A DNA stretch of 64,000 nt from contig OY744551.1 in NCBI GenBank assembly GCA_963556195.1, positions 10,138,600 through 10,202,599 on the forward strand. The letters are read 5' to 3'. Positions 21,166 to 31,227 of the stretch are shown here, in pieces. The stretch is from Sepiola atlantica (lineage: Eukaryota; Mollusca; Cephalopoda; Sepiida; Sepiolidae). Position 1 is the first letter of the stretch. Each line of letters begins with the position of its first letter. The position numbers and the translations under genes are program-made. Below the pieces are notes generated by a model that did no database searches, was not told the DNA's origin, and worked only from the letters and a program-made list of their open reading frames with translations.

Positions 21166-21354
21166 GCCATTTTAAAGTCTCCTCGATTTAACGCAAGGTC
21201 AGTTCGCTCCCCGTTACTTGCGTATTACTATTGCTACTACCACAATAACTAATACTACTACTATCGCCAGCCAAAAAGGCTAAATCCATTCGATGACCTT
21301 TTTCCTTAATTTTAACAGGGAACATTCCTCCCTTCTACACTTCTTGTTAGATAT

Positions 21355-21701
21355 TGGGCAAGTAAACCCACTAGTATATAAAATGTTTAGTTGAGAATAA
21401 CAGGAAATGAAAGATCAGCCAGGGTCAACTGGCTGAACCCGAGGTGGGGATTGCTAGACTGTGGGAATTAATAGAAACGGATATGACGTCACATGGCTCA
21501 AAGAGAGAGTGGGAGAGAGACGAGTTACTTTTTGAACATGAAAAATTGAGATGGGCTGACAAAATATGATTAAGCAGTGGTTATCACTCTCTCACTCTAT
21601 GATTTGGAACGAAGATCAAATTGAATAAACCTCTTCTGTCTTCCATCAGTCTTGGGTTGACTTGGTTCTTTTGGAAAGTGTGAATAAGGAGTTTTTATTT
21701 T
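21355..21701 (+). repeat. LTR-like repeat, copy 1
   Basis: Begins TGTTAGATATTGG, has a TATA-like GTATATAAA near 21395, a GACGTCACATGGCTCA block, and GAATAAACCTCTTCTGTCTT (polyadenylation-signal-like) near 21625. Copy 2 lies at 21806. The layout suits an LTR, but boundaries, duplication and a TG..CA end are not settled. Confidence 0.5.
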
Positions 21702-21805
21702 ACGCAGCAAGCTCCCAGTCTAGAAGAATCATGCAAGAAACGGACATTTCCATACCTACAACCATAACAACATACACATCAAGTGCCCGTCACAATATAC
21801 ATTTA

Positions 21806-22425
21806 TGTTAGATATTGGTCGAGTAACCCCACTAGTATATAAATTGGTTAGTTGAAAATAAGAGGAAATGAAAGGTCAGCCATTGCTGAACTGGAGGTGA
21901 GGGTAACTAGACTGTGAAAATTAATAGAAACGGATATGACGTCACATGGCTCATAGAGAGAGTGGGAGAGAGAAGAGGTCAGTTTGTTGTGAGCACACAA
22001 TGTGTGAGGACAAAAATTGAGACGGGCTGACAAAATATGATTCATTCATTTCGTATGTATCAGATAATTCTCTTGTTGGCATTGGTTTCCCCAATATCTT
22101 TCTAGTTAGAATTCTTTCTAGAAAGACATCGGGTATTTACAGGAGGGACCACATGAAGGTTGCCAACATCCTAAGTGAAAGTGTTTCTGTGGGACGAACT
22201 GGATTTGAACTTGACACACCTATGTTGTCAGTCCGTGTCGTTAACCACTTAGCCACCGTCACCTCCCAAAATATAATTAAACAGTGATAATCAATCTCTC
22301 ACTCCACCCATCCGACTTGTCAATAATTTGGAACAAAGATCAAATTGAATAAACCTCTTTTGTCTTACATCAGTCTTAGATCGACTTGGTTCTTTTTGGA
22401 AGTGTGAATAAGGAGTTTTTATTTA
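21806..22425 (+). repeat. LTR-like repeat, copy 2, carrying a SINE insertion
   Basis: Same start and modules as copy 1 (TGTTAGATATTGG, ACTAGTATATAAA, GGATATGACGTCACATGGCT, TTGAATAAACCTCTT). It is split by a SINE at 22043-22266. About 100 bp separate the two copies, too short for an internal retroelement region, so the pair may be a tandem duplication or two solo LTRs. Confidence 0.5.
22043..22266 (-). mobile_element. tRNA-derived SINE with target duplication and local empty site
   Basis: Minus strand: GTGGCTAAGTGGTTAACGAC (A box TGGCTAAGTGG) and AAGTTCAAATCCAGTTCG (B box GTTCAAATCC), then a body with AACACTTTCACTTAGGATGT, GGCAACCTTCATGTGGTCC and GATGTCTTTCTAGAAAGAAT. CAAAATATGATT (22031-22042) and CAAAATATAATT (22267-22278) flank it. 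Copy 1 of the host repeat has the uninterrupted site near 21562. A second SINE of this family is at 37630-37855. Confidence 0.88.
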
Positions 22426-22471
22426 AAAAGATCACACAGGGACGCGTACAAGAACAAGCAGCTACCGAGGT

Positions 22472-22639
22472 ATGAATACAATTTGTGAACTTTCATGTGT
22501 TTTTTATAATAATGACGGCAACTTGGGTTTCTTCATGTATGGCACAAACGCAGCACTATTTCCTGTGAATCCTACCAAACATTTTGAAGCCAAGCCAAGA
22601 GACAATCGATGTCCACAAGCTCAACAAATCTTGCTTTAA
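22472..22639 (+). CDS. Unrecognised 55-residue ORF
   Basis: ATG at 22472 to TAA at 22637. It reads MNTICELSCVFYNNDGNLGF, FMYGTNAALFPVNPTKHFEA and KPRDNRCPQAQQILL. Composition is more protein-like than the surrounding AT-rich frames, and a second open stretch follows (CSSYMSELFSVGLRGHRLF, about 22650-22760) ending in a stop. I recognise no family; a decayed DNA-transposon protein or host exon are possibilities. No signal peptide or clear splice sites. 22760-23110 shows nothing further. Confidence 0.2.
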   Translation: MNTICELSCVFYNNDGNLGFFMYGTNAALFPVNPTKHFEAKPRDNRCPQAQQILL

Positions 22640-23111
22640 TATAGTTCCATGTGTAGCAGTTACATGAGTGAACTATTTTCTGTTGGTCTGCGTGGCCATC
22701 GCCTTTTTAACTACATGAGATTCATACGCAATGAATCATGTTTTGGAGCAAACACAGACTGACATGAATCTTCAGTTCCCGCCTGATTCTCAAACAGACA
22801 AGATGTAATTCTGCATTCTCGACCGCGCCAACATTATTTTGTATTATCTACATTCACTCAACCCAATTTATTATCTTTGTTTTATTCTTGTGTTTCCAGT
22901 ACATAAATCTACATTACTCTTTAGTTGTGAAGCCATCGTTTATTTTGTGAGGAATCGCGATCCCGTATTGTTTATTCTATTTCAGTCAGATTCGGCCAGA
23001 CGAATTACTCTTCCAAGTAAGTTCGTCAATTTGATTTTCTTCTCGATTTAAACTCCCAGCTAAAATTGGCTCTCTCATGCATTACTTCCGGTTTAGCTTG
23101 GAAATTTAATA

Positions 23112-23225
23112 ATAAACAAGTAAGGCATGAGTTGTCTCCCCCTGCGATTACTATTACTTGAATAAATGTAAAAAAAAAACCATTAATCACAACTTTTATT
23201 GGATTGGTGAGGGGGGGACTAATAA
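23112..23225. repeat. Dispersed repeat B (copy 1)
   Basis: AACAAGTAAGGCATGAGTTG, TACTTGAATAAATGTAAA and AACTTTTATTGGATTGG, then a G run. Copy 2 is at 27088-27193 directly after repeat A copy 2, suggesting A and B are parts of one element. Confidence 0.7.
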
Positions 23226-23339
23226 GTAGACAGTATGGGATATGTCAAAGTGGAAGAGACTAGTCGTTTGTGTACCAGTCAAGATGTGACAATAATACTC
23301 CATGCATGGGCGAATGGTGGTTTTGTAGACATATAGGAT

Positions 23340-23440
23340 AGATATAAGATAAAAGCCACTAAAAGCCACTCGAGGATAAAGGTTAATGAGATGGATAGAT
23401 TGACATTTGAATGATGATAAATATTATAAAAGGATTAAAA
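23340..23440 (-). mobile_element. LINE 3'-UTR tail (same family as 3085-3325)
   Basis: AAAGCCACTCGAGGATAAAG and TTAATGAGATGGATAGATTG are the reverse complement of the plus-strand tail at 46738 (TTATCCTCGAGTGGCTTATG). Noncoding. Confidence 0.55.
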
Positions 23441-23454
23441 AAACTCCACATACC

Positions 23455-23635
23455 ACCCACTTAAAACAACAGTCGACCCAGAAAACAGCAATTCTTCCCC
23501 CTTTGTCAGAAACATCGCTCATGGAATGTGAGGACCAAATGACAAAATAGGGAACAAGTGGGAGTTACGATACTACAGAAAGTAAACCCAAGTTCTTCTT
23601 TCTACTCTACATCCAATCATTTCATAAATAGAGAT
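23455..23635 (-). repeat. Dispersed repeat C (LINE 3'-region)
   Basis: GACCCAGAAAACAGCAATTC, TTCCCCCTTTGTCAGAAACA and ATGGAATGTGAGGACCAAAT recur inverted at 53235-53350 and 57420-57560 and in this orientation at 26660-26800. At 57420-57660 it runs straight into the family B LINE tail, so it is likely the LINE's 3' region. Confidence 0.7.
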
Positions 23636-25492
23636 TAAAACATTACCTTAATAATTAGTTCATAAATAGAGATTAAAACATTACCATAATAATTAGTTCA
23701 TAAATAGAGATTAAAACATTACCATAATAATTAGTTCATAAATAGCGATTAAAACATTACCATAATAATTAGTTCATAAATAGAGATTAAAACATTACCA
23801 TAATAATTAGTTCATAAATAGAGATTAAAACATTACCATAATAATTAGTTCATACATAGAGATTAAAACATTACCATAATAATTAGTTCATAAATAGAGA
23901 TTAAAACATTACCATAATAATTAGTTCATAAATAGAGATTAAAACATCACCATAATAATTAGTTAATAAATAGAGATTAAAACATTACCATAATAATTAG
24001 TTCATAAATAGAGATTAAAACATTACCATAATAATTAGTTCATAAATAGAGATTAAAACATTACCATAATAATTAGTTAATAAATAGAGATTAAAACATT
24101 ACCTTAATAATTAGTTCATAAATAGAGATTAAAACATTACCTTGATAATTAGTTCATAAATAGAGATTAAAACATTACCTTAATAATTAGTTCATAAATA
24201 GAGATTAAAACATTACCTTAATAATCATTTCATAAATAGAGATTAAAACATTACCTTGATAATTAGTTCATAAATAGAGATTAAAACATTACCTTAATAA
24301 TTAGTTCATAAATAGAGATTAAAACATTACCATAATAATTAGTTCATAAATAGAGATTAAAACATTACCATAATAATTAGTTCATAAATAGAGATTAAAA
24401 CATTACCATAATAATTAGTTCATAAATAGAGATTAAAACATTACCATAATAATTAGTTCATAAATAGAGATTAAAACATTACCATAATAATTAGTTCATA
24501 AATAGAGATTAAAACATTACCATAATAATTAGTTCATAAATAGAGATTAAAACATTACCATAATAATTAGTTCATAAATAGAGATTAAAACATTACCATA
24601 ATAATTAGTTAATAAATAGAGATTAAAACATTACCATAATAATTAGTTCATAAATAGAGATTAAAACATTACCATAATAATTAGTTAATAAATAGAGATT
24701 AAAACATTACCATAATAATTAGTTCATAAATAGAGATTAAAACATTACCATAATAATCATTTCATAAATAGAGATTAACACATTACCATAATAATCATTT
24801 CATAAATAGAGATTAAAACATTACCATAATAATCATTTCATAAATAGAGATTAAAACATTACCATAATAATTAGTTCATAAATAGAGATTAAAACATTAC
24901 CTTATTAATTAGTTCATAAATAGAGATTAAAACATTACCATAATAATTAGTTCATAAATAGAGATTAAAACATTACCATAATAATTAGTTCATAAATAGA
25001 GATTAAAACATTACCTTAATAATTAGTTCATAAATAGAGATTAAAACATTACCTTATTAATTAGTTCATAAATAGAGATTAAAACATTACCATAATAATC
25101 ATTTCATAAATAGAGATTAAAACATTACCATAATAATTAGTTCATAAATAGAGATTAAAACATTACCATAATAATTAGTTCATAAATAGAGATTAAAACA
25201 TTACCTTATTAATTAGTTCATAAATAGAGATTAAAACATTACCTTATTAATTAGTTCATAAATAGAGATTAAAACATTACCATAATAATCATTTCATAAA
25301 TAGAGATTAAAACATTACCATAATAATTAGTTCATAAATAGAGATTAAAACATTACCATAATAATTAGTTCATAAATAGAGATTAAAACATTACCTTATT
25401 AATTAGTTCATAAATAGAGATTAAAACATTACCATAATAATCATTTCATAAATAGAGATTAAAACATTACCATAATAATTAGTTCATAAAAC
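23636..25492 (+). repeat. 1.86-kb satellite-like array of 38-bp monomers
   Basis: About 49 monomers of ATTAGTTCATAAATAGAGAT + TAAAACATTACCATAATA. Variants differ at TTAGTTCAT/TCATTTCAT/TTAGTTAAT and ACCATAAT/ACCTTAAT/ACCTTATT. From about 25052 the variants repeat in a 5-monomer (190-bp) cycle. A single monomer-like segment, TCCAATAATTTCATAAATTG, is at 44782. Confidence 0.97.
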
Positions 25493-25554
25493 TAATTAAT
25501 AAGTTAATGTTTTTTTAATGTTTAAATTATTTTTTACTTCAATTCACCCTTAAA

Positions 25555-26240
25555 AAGGGGTTCACATTGCCATTGAGACATAAGGGACTTCTGTGAATTA
25601 GAAGCCATACCTCCAGGGCATCCTAAGTGGGGAGTAGTGCAGCAAGATGTTTGTTCACATTACATTTAAATTTTTGCATGTTGGTACAGTCAGGAAAACG
25701 GGGAGCAGGGAGAAAATTCCAAATACTAGCAGTACCCGGAGTAGAAAGCCTTCTGGCATCTGAAGATCTCTACATTCAAGGGGTGGAATTTTACTGATTG
25801 TTGGGTTGGTTGGAGGTATTTACGTCGAGGGGGTATCAGTGCAGCTAGTTCGTCCGAGCACATTCCACTAAAGTACTTGTAAAACAAGCACAGGGATGTA
25901 ACATTGCGGTGATGGGACAGGGGCTTGAGCTTGGTGGACAGTGCAGGACCTATTAGATTAGAGGCTCTTGTTTGTATCCTGTCTAAGTGGGAGAGGTTAG
26001 TGGTTGGTGCACCAGCCGAGATGTGACAACAATACTTCATGCATGGGAAAATAGTTGTTTTGTACAGATATAAGATACTAACAGGTGTAAGAAGTTTTCT
26101 AGCCCGGTAAAGGGAGGCTACCTTCTTTGCAGCAGACTTGGCAATGTCTTCTATGTACTTGTTCCAATTCATGTTGCCTGTGGATGTTAGACAGAGGAGT
26201 TTGAATGATGGACTCTCAGGTAGAGTGATATTAACCATGG
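25555..26240 (-). pseudogene. LINE family A ORF2 3' part, mostly open
   Basis: Minus strand from 26238: NITLPESPSFKLLCLTSTGN and MNWNKYIEDIAKSAAKKVAS, then LYRARKLLTPVSILYLYKTT, IFPCMKYCCHISAGAPTTNL, LCLFYKYFSGMCSDELAALI and PPRRKYLQPTQQS. The order matches the LINE at 17827 but here it runs about 170 residues without a stop, so it is the best-preserved copy of this domain in the window. The 3' UTR follows to about 25555. The LINE is 5'-truncated at about 26240. Confidence 0.88.
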
Positions 26241-26555
26241 CAATCGATGTTTGAAAAGTTTAATGTTGATTTGGTTCAATTAATAATTTGGTTGTTTTAC
26301 GGCATATCAACCCTTCTCGGGTTAGTTAACGCCGAATTCGGTCATTTTGGTCAAAGTTTTAATGCATTAACTGCTTTATTTCTTCAAATATTTATTCATG
26401 CTGTTTCGGTTGGTTGTGTCGTAGACGAAAATTGTTTGCAGAACATGATTGAGTTTTGCAAAAGGAAAAGGAAAAGGAAAAAAAACAATAACATCAATGT
26501 TTGGTGCATTTTAGGTCAAAAAGTCGGTATCTTCAAATTAATAAATTTTTTTTTT

Positions 26556-26810
26556 ATGGAAATCGCTCCAGACAAGGCACAAAGCCACTTGAATTAAGGA
26601 GCTAAAATAAATAATAAAATACTATTTCAAGGTCAAAAACTAGCCAAAAATAAGCGTTAGATAGATAGATTCCGACCCAGAAAACAGAAATTCTTCCCCC
26701 TTTGTCAGAAACATCTCTCATCGAATGTGGGGACTAAAGGACAAAATATAGGAAGCGAGAGTTACGTGAGTAAACCCAAGTTAGTCACTTTCTGCTCTCC
26801 TTTAATTTAA
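26556..26810 (-). mobile_element. LINE family B 3' end with repeat C
   Basis: Minus strand reads repeat C (TTTGTCC, CAGAAACATC inverse), then GGCTAGTTTTTGACCTTG, TTAGCTCCTTAATTCAAGTG, GCTTTGTGCCTTGTCTGGAG and CGATTTCCAT with an A-rich end. The same layout is on the plus strand at 57480-57650. Noncoding tail. Confidence 0.7.
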
Positions 26811-26944
26811 TTTAATGTAATAAGTAAATTTAAATTTCAAAATCTTATTTATAAACTAAAAAAAATGTTTTGGTTAAGAAAAAAAAAAAGAAACAAAACA
26901 AATTGAAAGTAAATATTCCCGGGCAATGCCAGGTAGGGACAGCA

Positions 26945-27193
26945 CATATTTAATACAAAGAAAAATAAAACTAAGTTTGTCTCCCACTGCAGCAAAGTTA
27001 GACACAAGATCAATTTATAATAGGGGAAACTAGCTCCTCCCTCAAAGGCACACTCTTGATATGTGCAAAATTGACCATAGTGCAAAAACAAGTAAGGCAT
27101 GAGTTGTCTTCCCCTGCGATCACTATTACTTGAATAAATGTAAACAAGCATTGATCATAACTTTTATTGGATTGGGGGAGGGGGGACTAATGA
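26945..27193. repeat. Dispersed repeats A and B, adjacent
   Basis: 26945-27085 matches 3955-4100 and 27088-27193 matches 23112-23225. Their abutment here suggests one original element, now only partly present at the other two loci. A CCCGGGCAATGCCAGGTAGG motif lies at 26919. 27195-27640 shows short CTCCCC..AAA duplications at 27310-27420 but no gene. Confidence 0.65.
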
Positions 27194-27644
27194 ATGGACT
27201 TTTTCAGTCCTCCCAGTATTCCTGAGATCACCAGTACTTGTTTCATGTAAATAACCGTTAATTCTAAATTTTTATAGATTTTGAGCAAAAACTAATAACT
27301 AACACTTCAGATACAGGGTGCCTCCCCCATCACCCCCAAAACGGTGCTCTCCCCTCAAATAAATGGTGCTCCCCCACCAAAAAAGGGTGCCCTCCTCTCA
27401 AATAAATGGTGCCCCTACTAAAAAAAAAATGCCAAACAACCATAGAATCGTTAATAAAATTCATAATCCAACAATATTTAATACACATAAACTTCAGTCT
27501 TGAATGCCTGACTTGTCCACCGAGTTTCAGTCATGAATGTCCAACAGTCTTTGGTTTATTGCCACTGAATGATAAGCACACCTGGATACGGCTTTTAAAA
27601 TTGTCAATAACTTTAACACATTCTACTCCTGGTCTCTTCTGGTG

Positions 27645-28440
27645 CAGCAAATTGAGCCGACTTTCTTCAAAGGAGGAAGTTTCTAGGGAATATTAAATTC
27701 ATAAGCAGCCCACAGTCGCATGTATATCCCAGTCAGTGGAGGTGATTTTAACGAGGTTAGTTTTTGCAGTTTTTGCAATTTTTGCAGTTTTAGCAGTTTT
27801 TGCAATTTTTGCAGTTTTTGCATTTTTTGCAGTTTTAGCAGTTTTTGCGATTTTTGCAGTTTTTGCAATTTTTTGCATTTTTTTCAGTTTTTTCAGTTTT
27901 TGCAATTTTTGCAATTTTTTCAGTTTTTGCAATTTTTGCAATTTTTGCAATTTTTTTCAATTTTTTCAATTTTTTCAGTTTTTGCAATTTTTTCAATTTT
28001 TGTAATTTTTTCAGGTTTTGCAATTTTTGCAATTTTTTCAGTTTTTTCAGTTTTTTCAGTTTTTGCAATTTTTTCAGTTTTTGCAATTCTTTCAATTGTT
28101 GCAATTTTTTCAATTTTTACAGTTTATTCAATTTTTTCAGTTTTTGCAGTTTTTGCAATTTTTTCAATTTTTTCAATTTTAGCAATTTTTTCAGTTTTTC
28201 CAATTTTTCAATTTTTACAATTTTTGCAGTTTTTGCAGTTTTTGCAATTTTTTCAGTTTTTGCAATTTTTGCAATTTTTTCAGTTTTGTCAATTTTTTCA
28301 ATTTTTTCAGTTTTTGCAATTTTTGCAATTTTTGCAATTTTTTCAGTTTTTGCAGTTTTTTCAGTTTTTGCCATTTTTGCAGTTTTTGCAGGGAGGTGTC
28401 ACTGTTCTCCCACATACAGTGCTGGAAGGGGTCTTTTTTA
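27645..28440 (+). repeat. TTTTTGCAR minisatellite inside a dispersed element
   Basis: The array at 27758-28392 is built of TTTTTGCAG / TTTTTGCAA / TTTTTTCAR units (about 9-10 bp). Its flanks (TTGAGCCGACTTTCTTCAAA before, CAGGGAGGTGTCACTGTTCT after) match 46330-46500, where the corresponding site has only GGTTTTTGCAGTTCTTGTAG. The Phe-rich 241-residue frame is therefore a by-product of expansion. Confidence 0.9.
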
Positions 28441-28666
28441 AATAAGAGTACAAGCAAAAATCTATCCACAATTAAACTAACTCTAAGTATAACTTATCTC
28501 ACAAATCTTTAATATAAATCTATTGTAATTTAAAAACTAATAGTTTTCAGTTAAGTTACCTCCCTTGAAAATTAATGAACATAATATTTTAAGAAAGACT
28601 TTGGTAATTTATCCTTTTTTTATTAAATCACTTTAATTAAGTACTCTTAATATCGATAAAGCTATT

Positions 28667-28700
<34 letters not shown>
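28667..28700. repeat. (AT)n microsatellite
   Basis: Uninterrupted TA run; 28440-28660 and 28700-28910 are AT-rich without recognisable features. Confidence 0.95.
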
Positions 28701-28702
<2 letters not shown>

Positions 28703-28911
28703 AATAGAACAATAAAATTACAGATGAATAACACCAAACATTAATTGATTATAAACCGTTTAAAAATGAATTATAAAAATTAGGCATACAAATGTGTTCG
28801 GGCCTTTGACCTCTACTATATATACAGTATTTCAGAAGTTCATTAATGCTGTATTATTGATTTAAATAACAGTGAGGCATTTTGATGATAATATAGGTGT
28901 ATATATTATAC

Positions 28912-29164
28912 ACAGCAGAATCACGCTGACACACCGGTTCCCATTAGATCACCGAAGTTAAGCAACGTTGAGCCTGGTCAGTACTAAATGGGTGACCATT
29001 TGGGAACACCAAACGCTGTATGTGGCCTGGAGAGGATATGGGCACTACCAAGTTCTATCATGCCCACCGAAAAGTTAGGACAGATAGAGTATCTGCCTGA
29101 TTCGCCGAGGACAGCCTTGGACGTTATATAAAAACAAACAAATAAACAAACAAACAAACAAACA
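28912..29164 (+). mobile_element. 5S-rRNA-headed SINE (SINE3-like)
   Basis: 28912-29022 aligns with animal 5S rRNA: TCACGCTGA, GATCACCGAAGTTAAGCAAC (A-box region), CAGTACTAAATGGGTGACC (C-box region) and TTGGGAACACC. The first about ten bases of 5S are diverged and the C box has changes, so it is not a functional 5S gene. A body of about 120 bp unrelated to 5S follows, and an (AAAC)n tail at 29139-29164. A 5S head plus body plus simple tail defines SINE3-type elements. A dispersed 5S pseudogene is the alternative, less likely because of the body. Confidence 0.8.
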
Positions 29165-29167
29165 ACA

Positions 29168-29445
29168 GGTATTTAATTGCTTTCCACCGCAGCAATATGC
29201 AACACAAGGTCGAAAGGTGGGGGAAGAATCAAGCCAGCTCCCCTAAAGAAGAAGCACTCTCGCCTAGCAAAAATAGCCTGGACAGCCCTGTCGGCATTCC
29301 CCGGGCGCCTCAGGCTGTAAGTAATGAACTTACTCCACCCCAAAGAGGGGAGGCAAGGCTTGGGTGTGTGTGTGTGTGTGGGGGGGGGTTGGTGAACCTC
29401 CTAGAACAACCCAGGATAGTATACTTCAGTCCGACAGATAAAAGG
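29168..29445 (-). mobile_element. Headless copy of the U2-SINE body
   Basis: Shares GCCCTGTCGGCATTCCCCGG, GCGCCTCAGGC, GTAA-GAACTTACTCC and CCCAAAGAGGGGAGGC, then CCTCCTAGAACAACCCAGGA, with 31335-31460 and 50650-50770. The U2 head is missing at the right end; a (GT)n/G run sits at 29363-29390. Open frame 29197-29610 follows SINE sequence and is not a gene. Confidence 0.75.
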
Positions 29446-30127
29446 CCACCGAAATGGCCCAGTTCCTGCCGGACTGATTGTCGAGAACGAATCCTTGACT
29501 GGTGTTACCTTACCCCATCCCGAAGTCCTCAATCAACCGAAGTTAATGAGAGACTGAACAGGCTGGGGGTTGTACTACTACTGCTACTACTACAACGGTG
29601 TGATAAATGAAAAATACACTTCCACATTTATTAGCTGAAAAAGTGTAAAAATATATATTTGGAAATATTTGGTTCTTTCCAAATATGATCTAAGGTTAAG
29701 ATCGGATTCTAACTCTGCCTAATGAGATCTCAGTTTATAATAGCTGTTGATCGATAACATCGACATGCCAGTGTCGCAGATTTTGTACATGTCTGTGTAA
29801 ATAAAAATAATCATATATAAAAGCTCTATTTGATATTGAGCACTTTTTATAAACCCGGTTGAAATTCATCACGATCATGTCATATTGAAAATAGTCCGAG
29901 GGTTGTTTTGCTAGATGTTATTTGGAGATAACAAAACAGATAAAAATATAGGAGGTTATAGTCCGGTGAGTGTGAAGCCCATTTAGGAACATGCATCCTA
30001 CTGATGAGACGATCACCAAATTACCCTCCATATCATTTTTTTTTCATATTGTGAATCAAAGGCAAATGAATCAGAAATGGTGCTTTTAAGTTTAACCCTA
30101 ACCCGTCCCGATTGGTTCGGTCTCTAC

Positions 30128-30300
30128 TAAGTCTGTAAGGACAGTCCTTCCAAATTAACATTCCACATATACTGACTATCGCATAAATACGTATACAATA
30201 ACCTTTTATGAGAATTCTAACATTCATATGAAGAATTTAGGTTTCGTAATTCTTTGATATAAGTAGTTGTCCCGGTCAATATACATTTTTCCTGATGTTG
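30128..30300. repeat. Dispersed repeat F (copy 1)
   Basis: GTAAGGACAGTCCTTC, CATATACTGACTAT and TCGGTCAATATACA-like blocks match 31793-31985 in the same order. Noncoding. 29450-30127 holds nothing else supportable. Confidence 0.55.
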
Positions 30301-30335
30301 CCGCTTCCTTGATTTTCACCAGATTCCTTTGACCC

Positions 30336-30362
30336 CTAACCCTAACCCTAACCCTAACCCTG
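30336..30362 (-). repeat. Interstitial telomeric motif (CCCTAA)n
   Basis: About four and a half copies of CCCTAA. Isolated, with no chromosome-end context. Confidence 0.9.
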
Positions 30363-30473
30363 TTAGGGTGGTATCTCTTACACGATCACCTGCCACTCGA
30401 AACACATGTTCACTCTTCACATTTTATATTCTCTCGTTGAGTGATCATCTACCTGTGGTGACAACGGGAAACT

Positions 30474-30977
30474 AGTCTCTCCCTCCTTGACAAGGTTCAA
30501 AAAAGAGTCGCCAACCTAATAGGTCCCTCACTGTCAACCAAGTTCCAGCCCCTGTCCCATCGCCGCAATGTAGCATCCTTGTACTTGTTTTTACAAATAC
30601 TTCAATGGCTTATGCTCCGATGAACTGGCTACTCTGGTGCCCCCTCGATGTAAATTCACTAGACCAATTCGACAATCAGTTAAATCCTATCCATTCACTG
30701 TGGAAATCCCCAAATGACGGAGAGCCTTCTACTCCAATAGCTTCTTTCCTCGTGCTAATGGCATCTGGAACTCCCTCCCTGCCCCCTGTTTCCTCGACAG
30801 TACCGACATGCAGAGGTTTAAAACTAATGTAAACAGACATGTCACTGCACAGCTCTCAACTTAGGATGACACCCTAAACCTAATCCCTAATTCTCAGTAG
30901 CCCCTTACGTCTACAGTGGCGTCCTGCCTTGTTTGGAGTGAAATATCATAAAAAAAAAATTGAAAAAAATAAGCTAT
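30474..30977 (+). pseudogene. LINE family A 3' fragment between 77-bp direct repeats
   Basis: Starts inside ORF2 at AGTCTCTCCCTCCTTGACAA and runs through GTTTTTACAAATACTTCAAT, GCCTTCTACTCCAATAGC and ATGCAGAGGTTTAAAACTAA. The 3' UTR CCCCTTACGTCTACAGTGGC and an A-rich end follow. In the family frame these encode YKYFNG.CSDEL and FYS..FFPRA. At 30397-30473 and 30978-31054 the same 77 bp occur (for example CGAAACACATGTTCACTCTT, GACAACGGGAAACT) with about six differences. This brackets the insertion exactly and is much longer than usual LINE target duplications. Confidence 0.85.
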
Positions 30978-31227
30978 TCGAAACACATGTTCACTCTTCA
31001 CATTTTGAATTCTCTCGTTGAGTGATCATCTACTTACGGTGACAACGGGAAACTGCTATAAGGTATTCGAGGTGACCCAGTCAATGGCGTATCGAAAAAA
31101 TTTTCACGCTTCACTCCATTCGATCAACCATCTTGACACAGGCAACGTTTGGAATGAGCATCAAATTGAATCCCGTCGTTTTATGCCGAAATAGCTTGTA
31201 GGTGGATGGTAATAATAACCCTGAGTA

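Noticed and set aside
23636..25492. CRISPR-like regular repeat array
   Set aside because: Head-to-tail monomers with no unique spacers in eukaryotic DNA; it is a satellite. The same applies to 18985-19705 and 61445-63145.
26247..26597. 116-residue frame starting MFEKFNVDLVQLIIWLFYGI
   Set aside because: Its last part crosses a LINE family B tail (26556 onward) and a Lys-rich simple stretch; it begins at the truncation point of another LINE. No conserved feature; probably chance.
27683..28469. 241-residue Phe-rich frame with FSVFAIF repeats
   Set aside because: Minisatellite artefact; the cognate locus at 46318 lacks it.
28912..29022. Functional 5S rRNA gene
   Set aside because: 5' end and C-box diverged, no T-run terminator after the 5S part, and a SINE body and (AAAC)n tail follow.
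29197..29610. 137-residue plus-strand frame
   Set aside because: Runs through a headless SINE body, a GT/G microsatellite and a Leu-coding CTA repeat.
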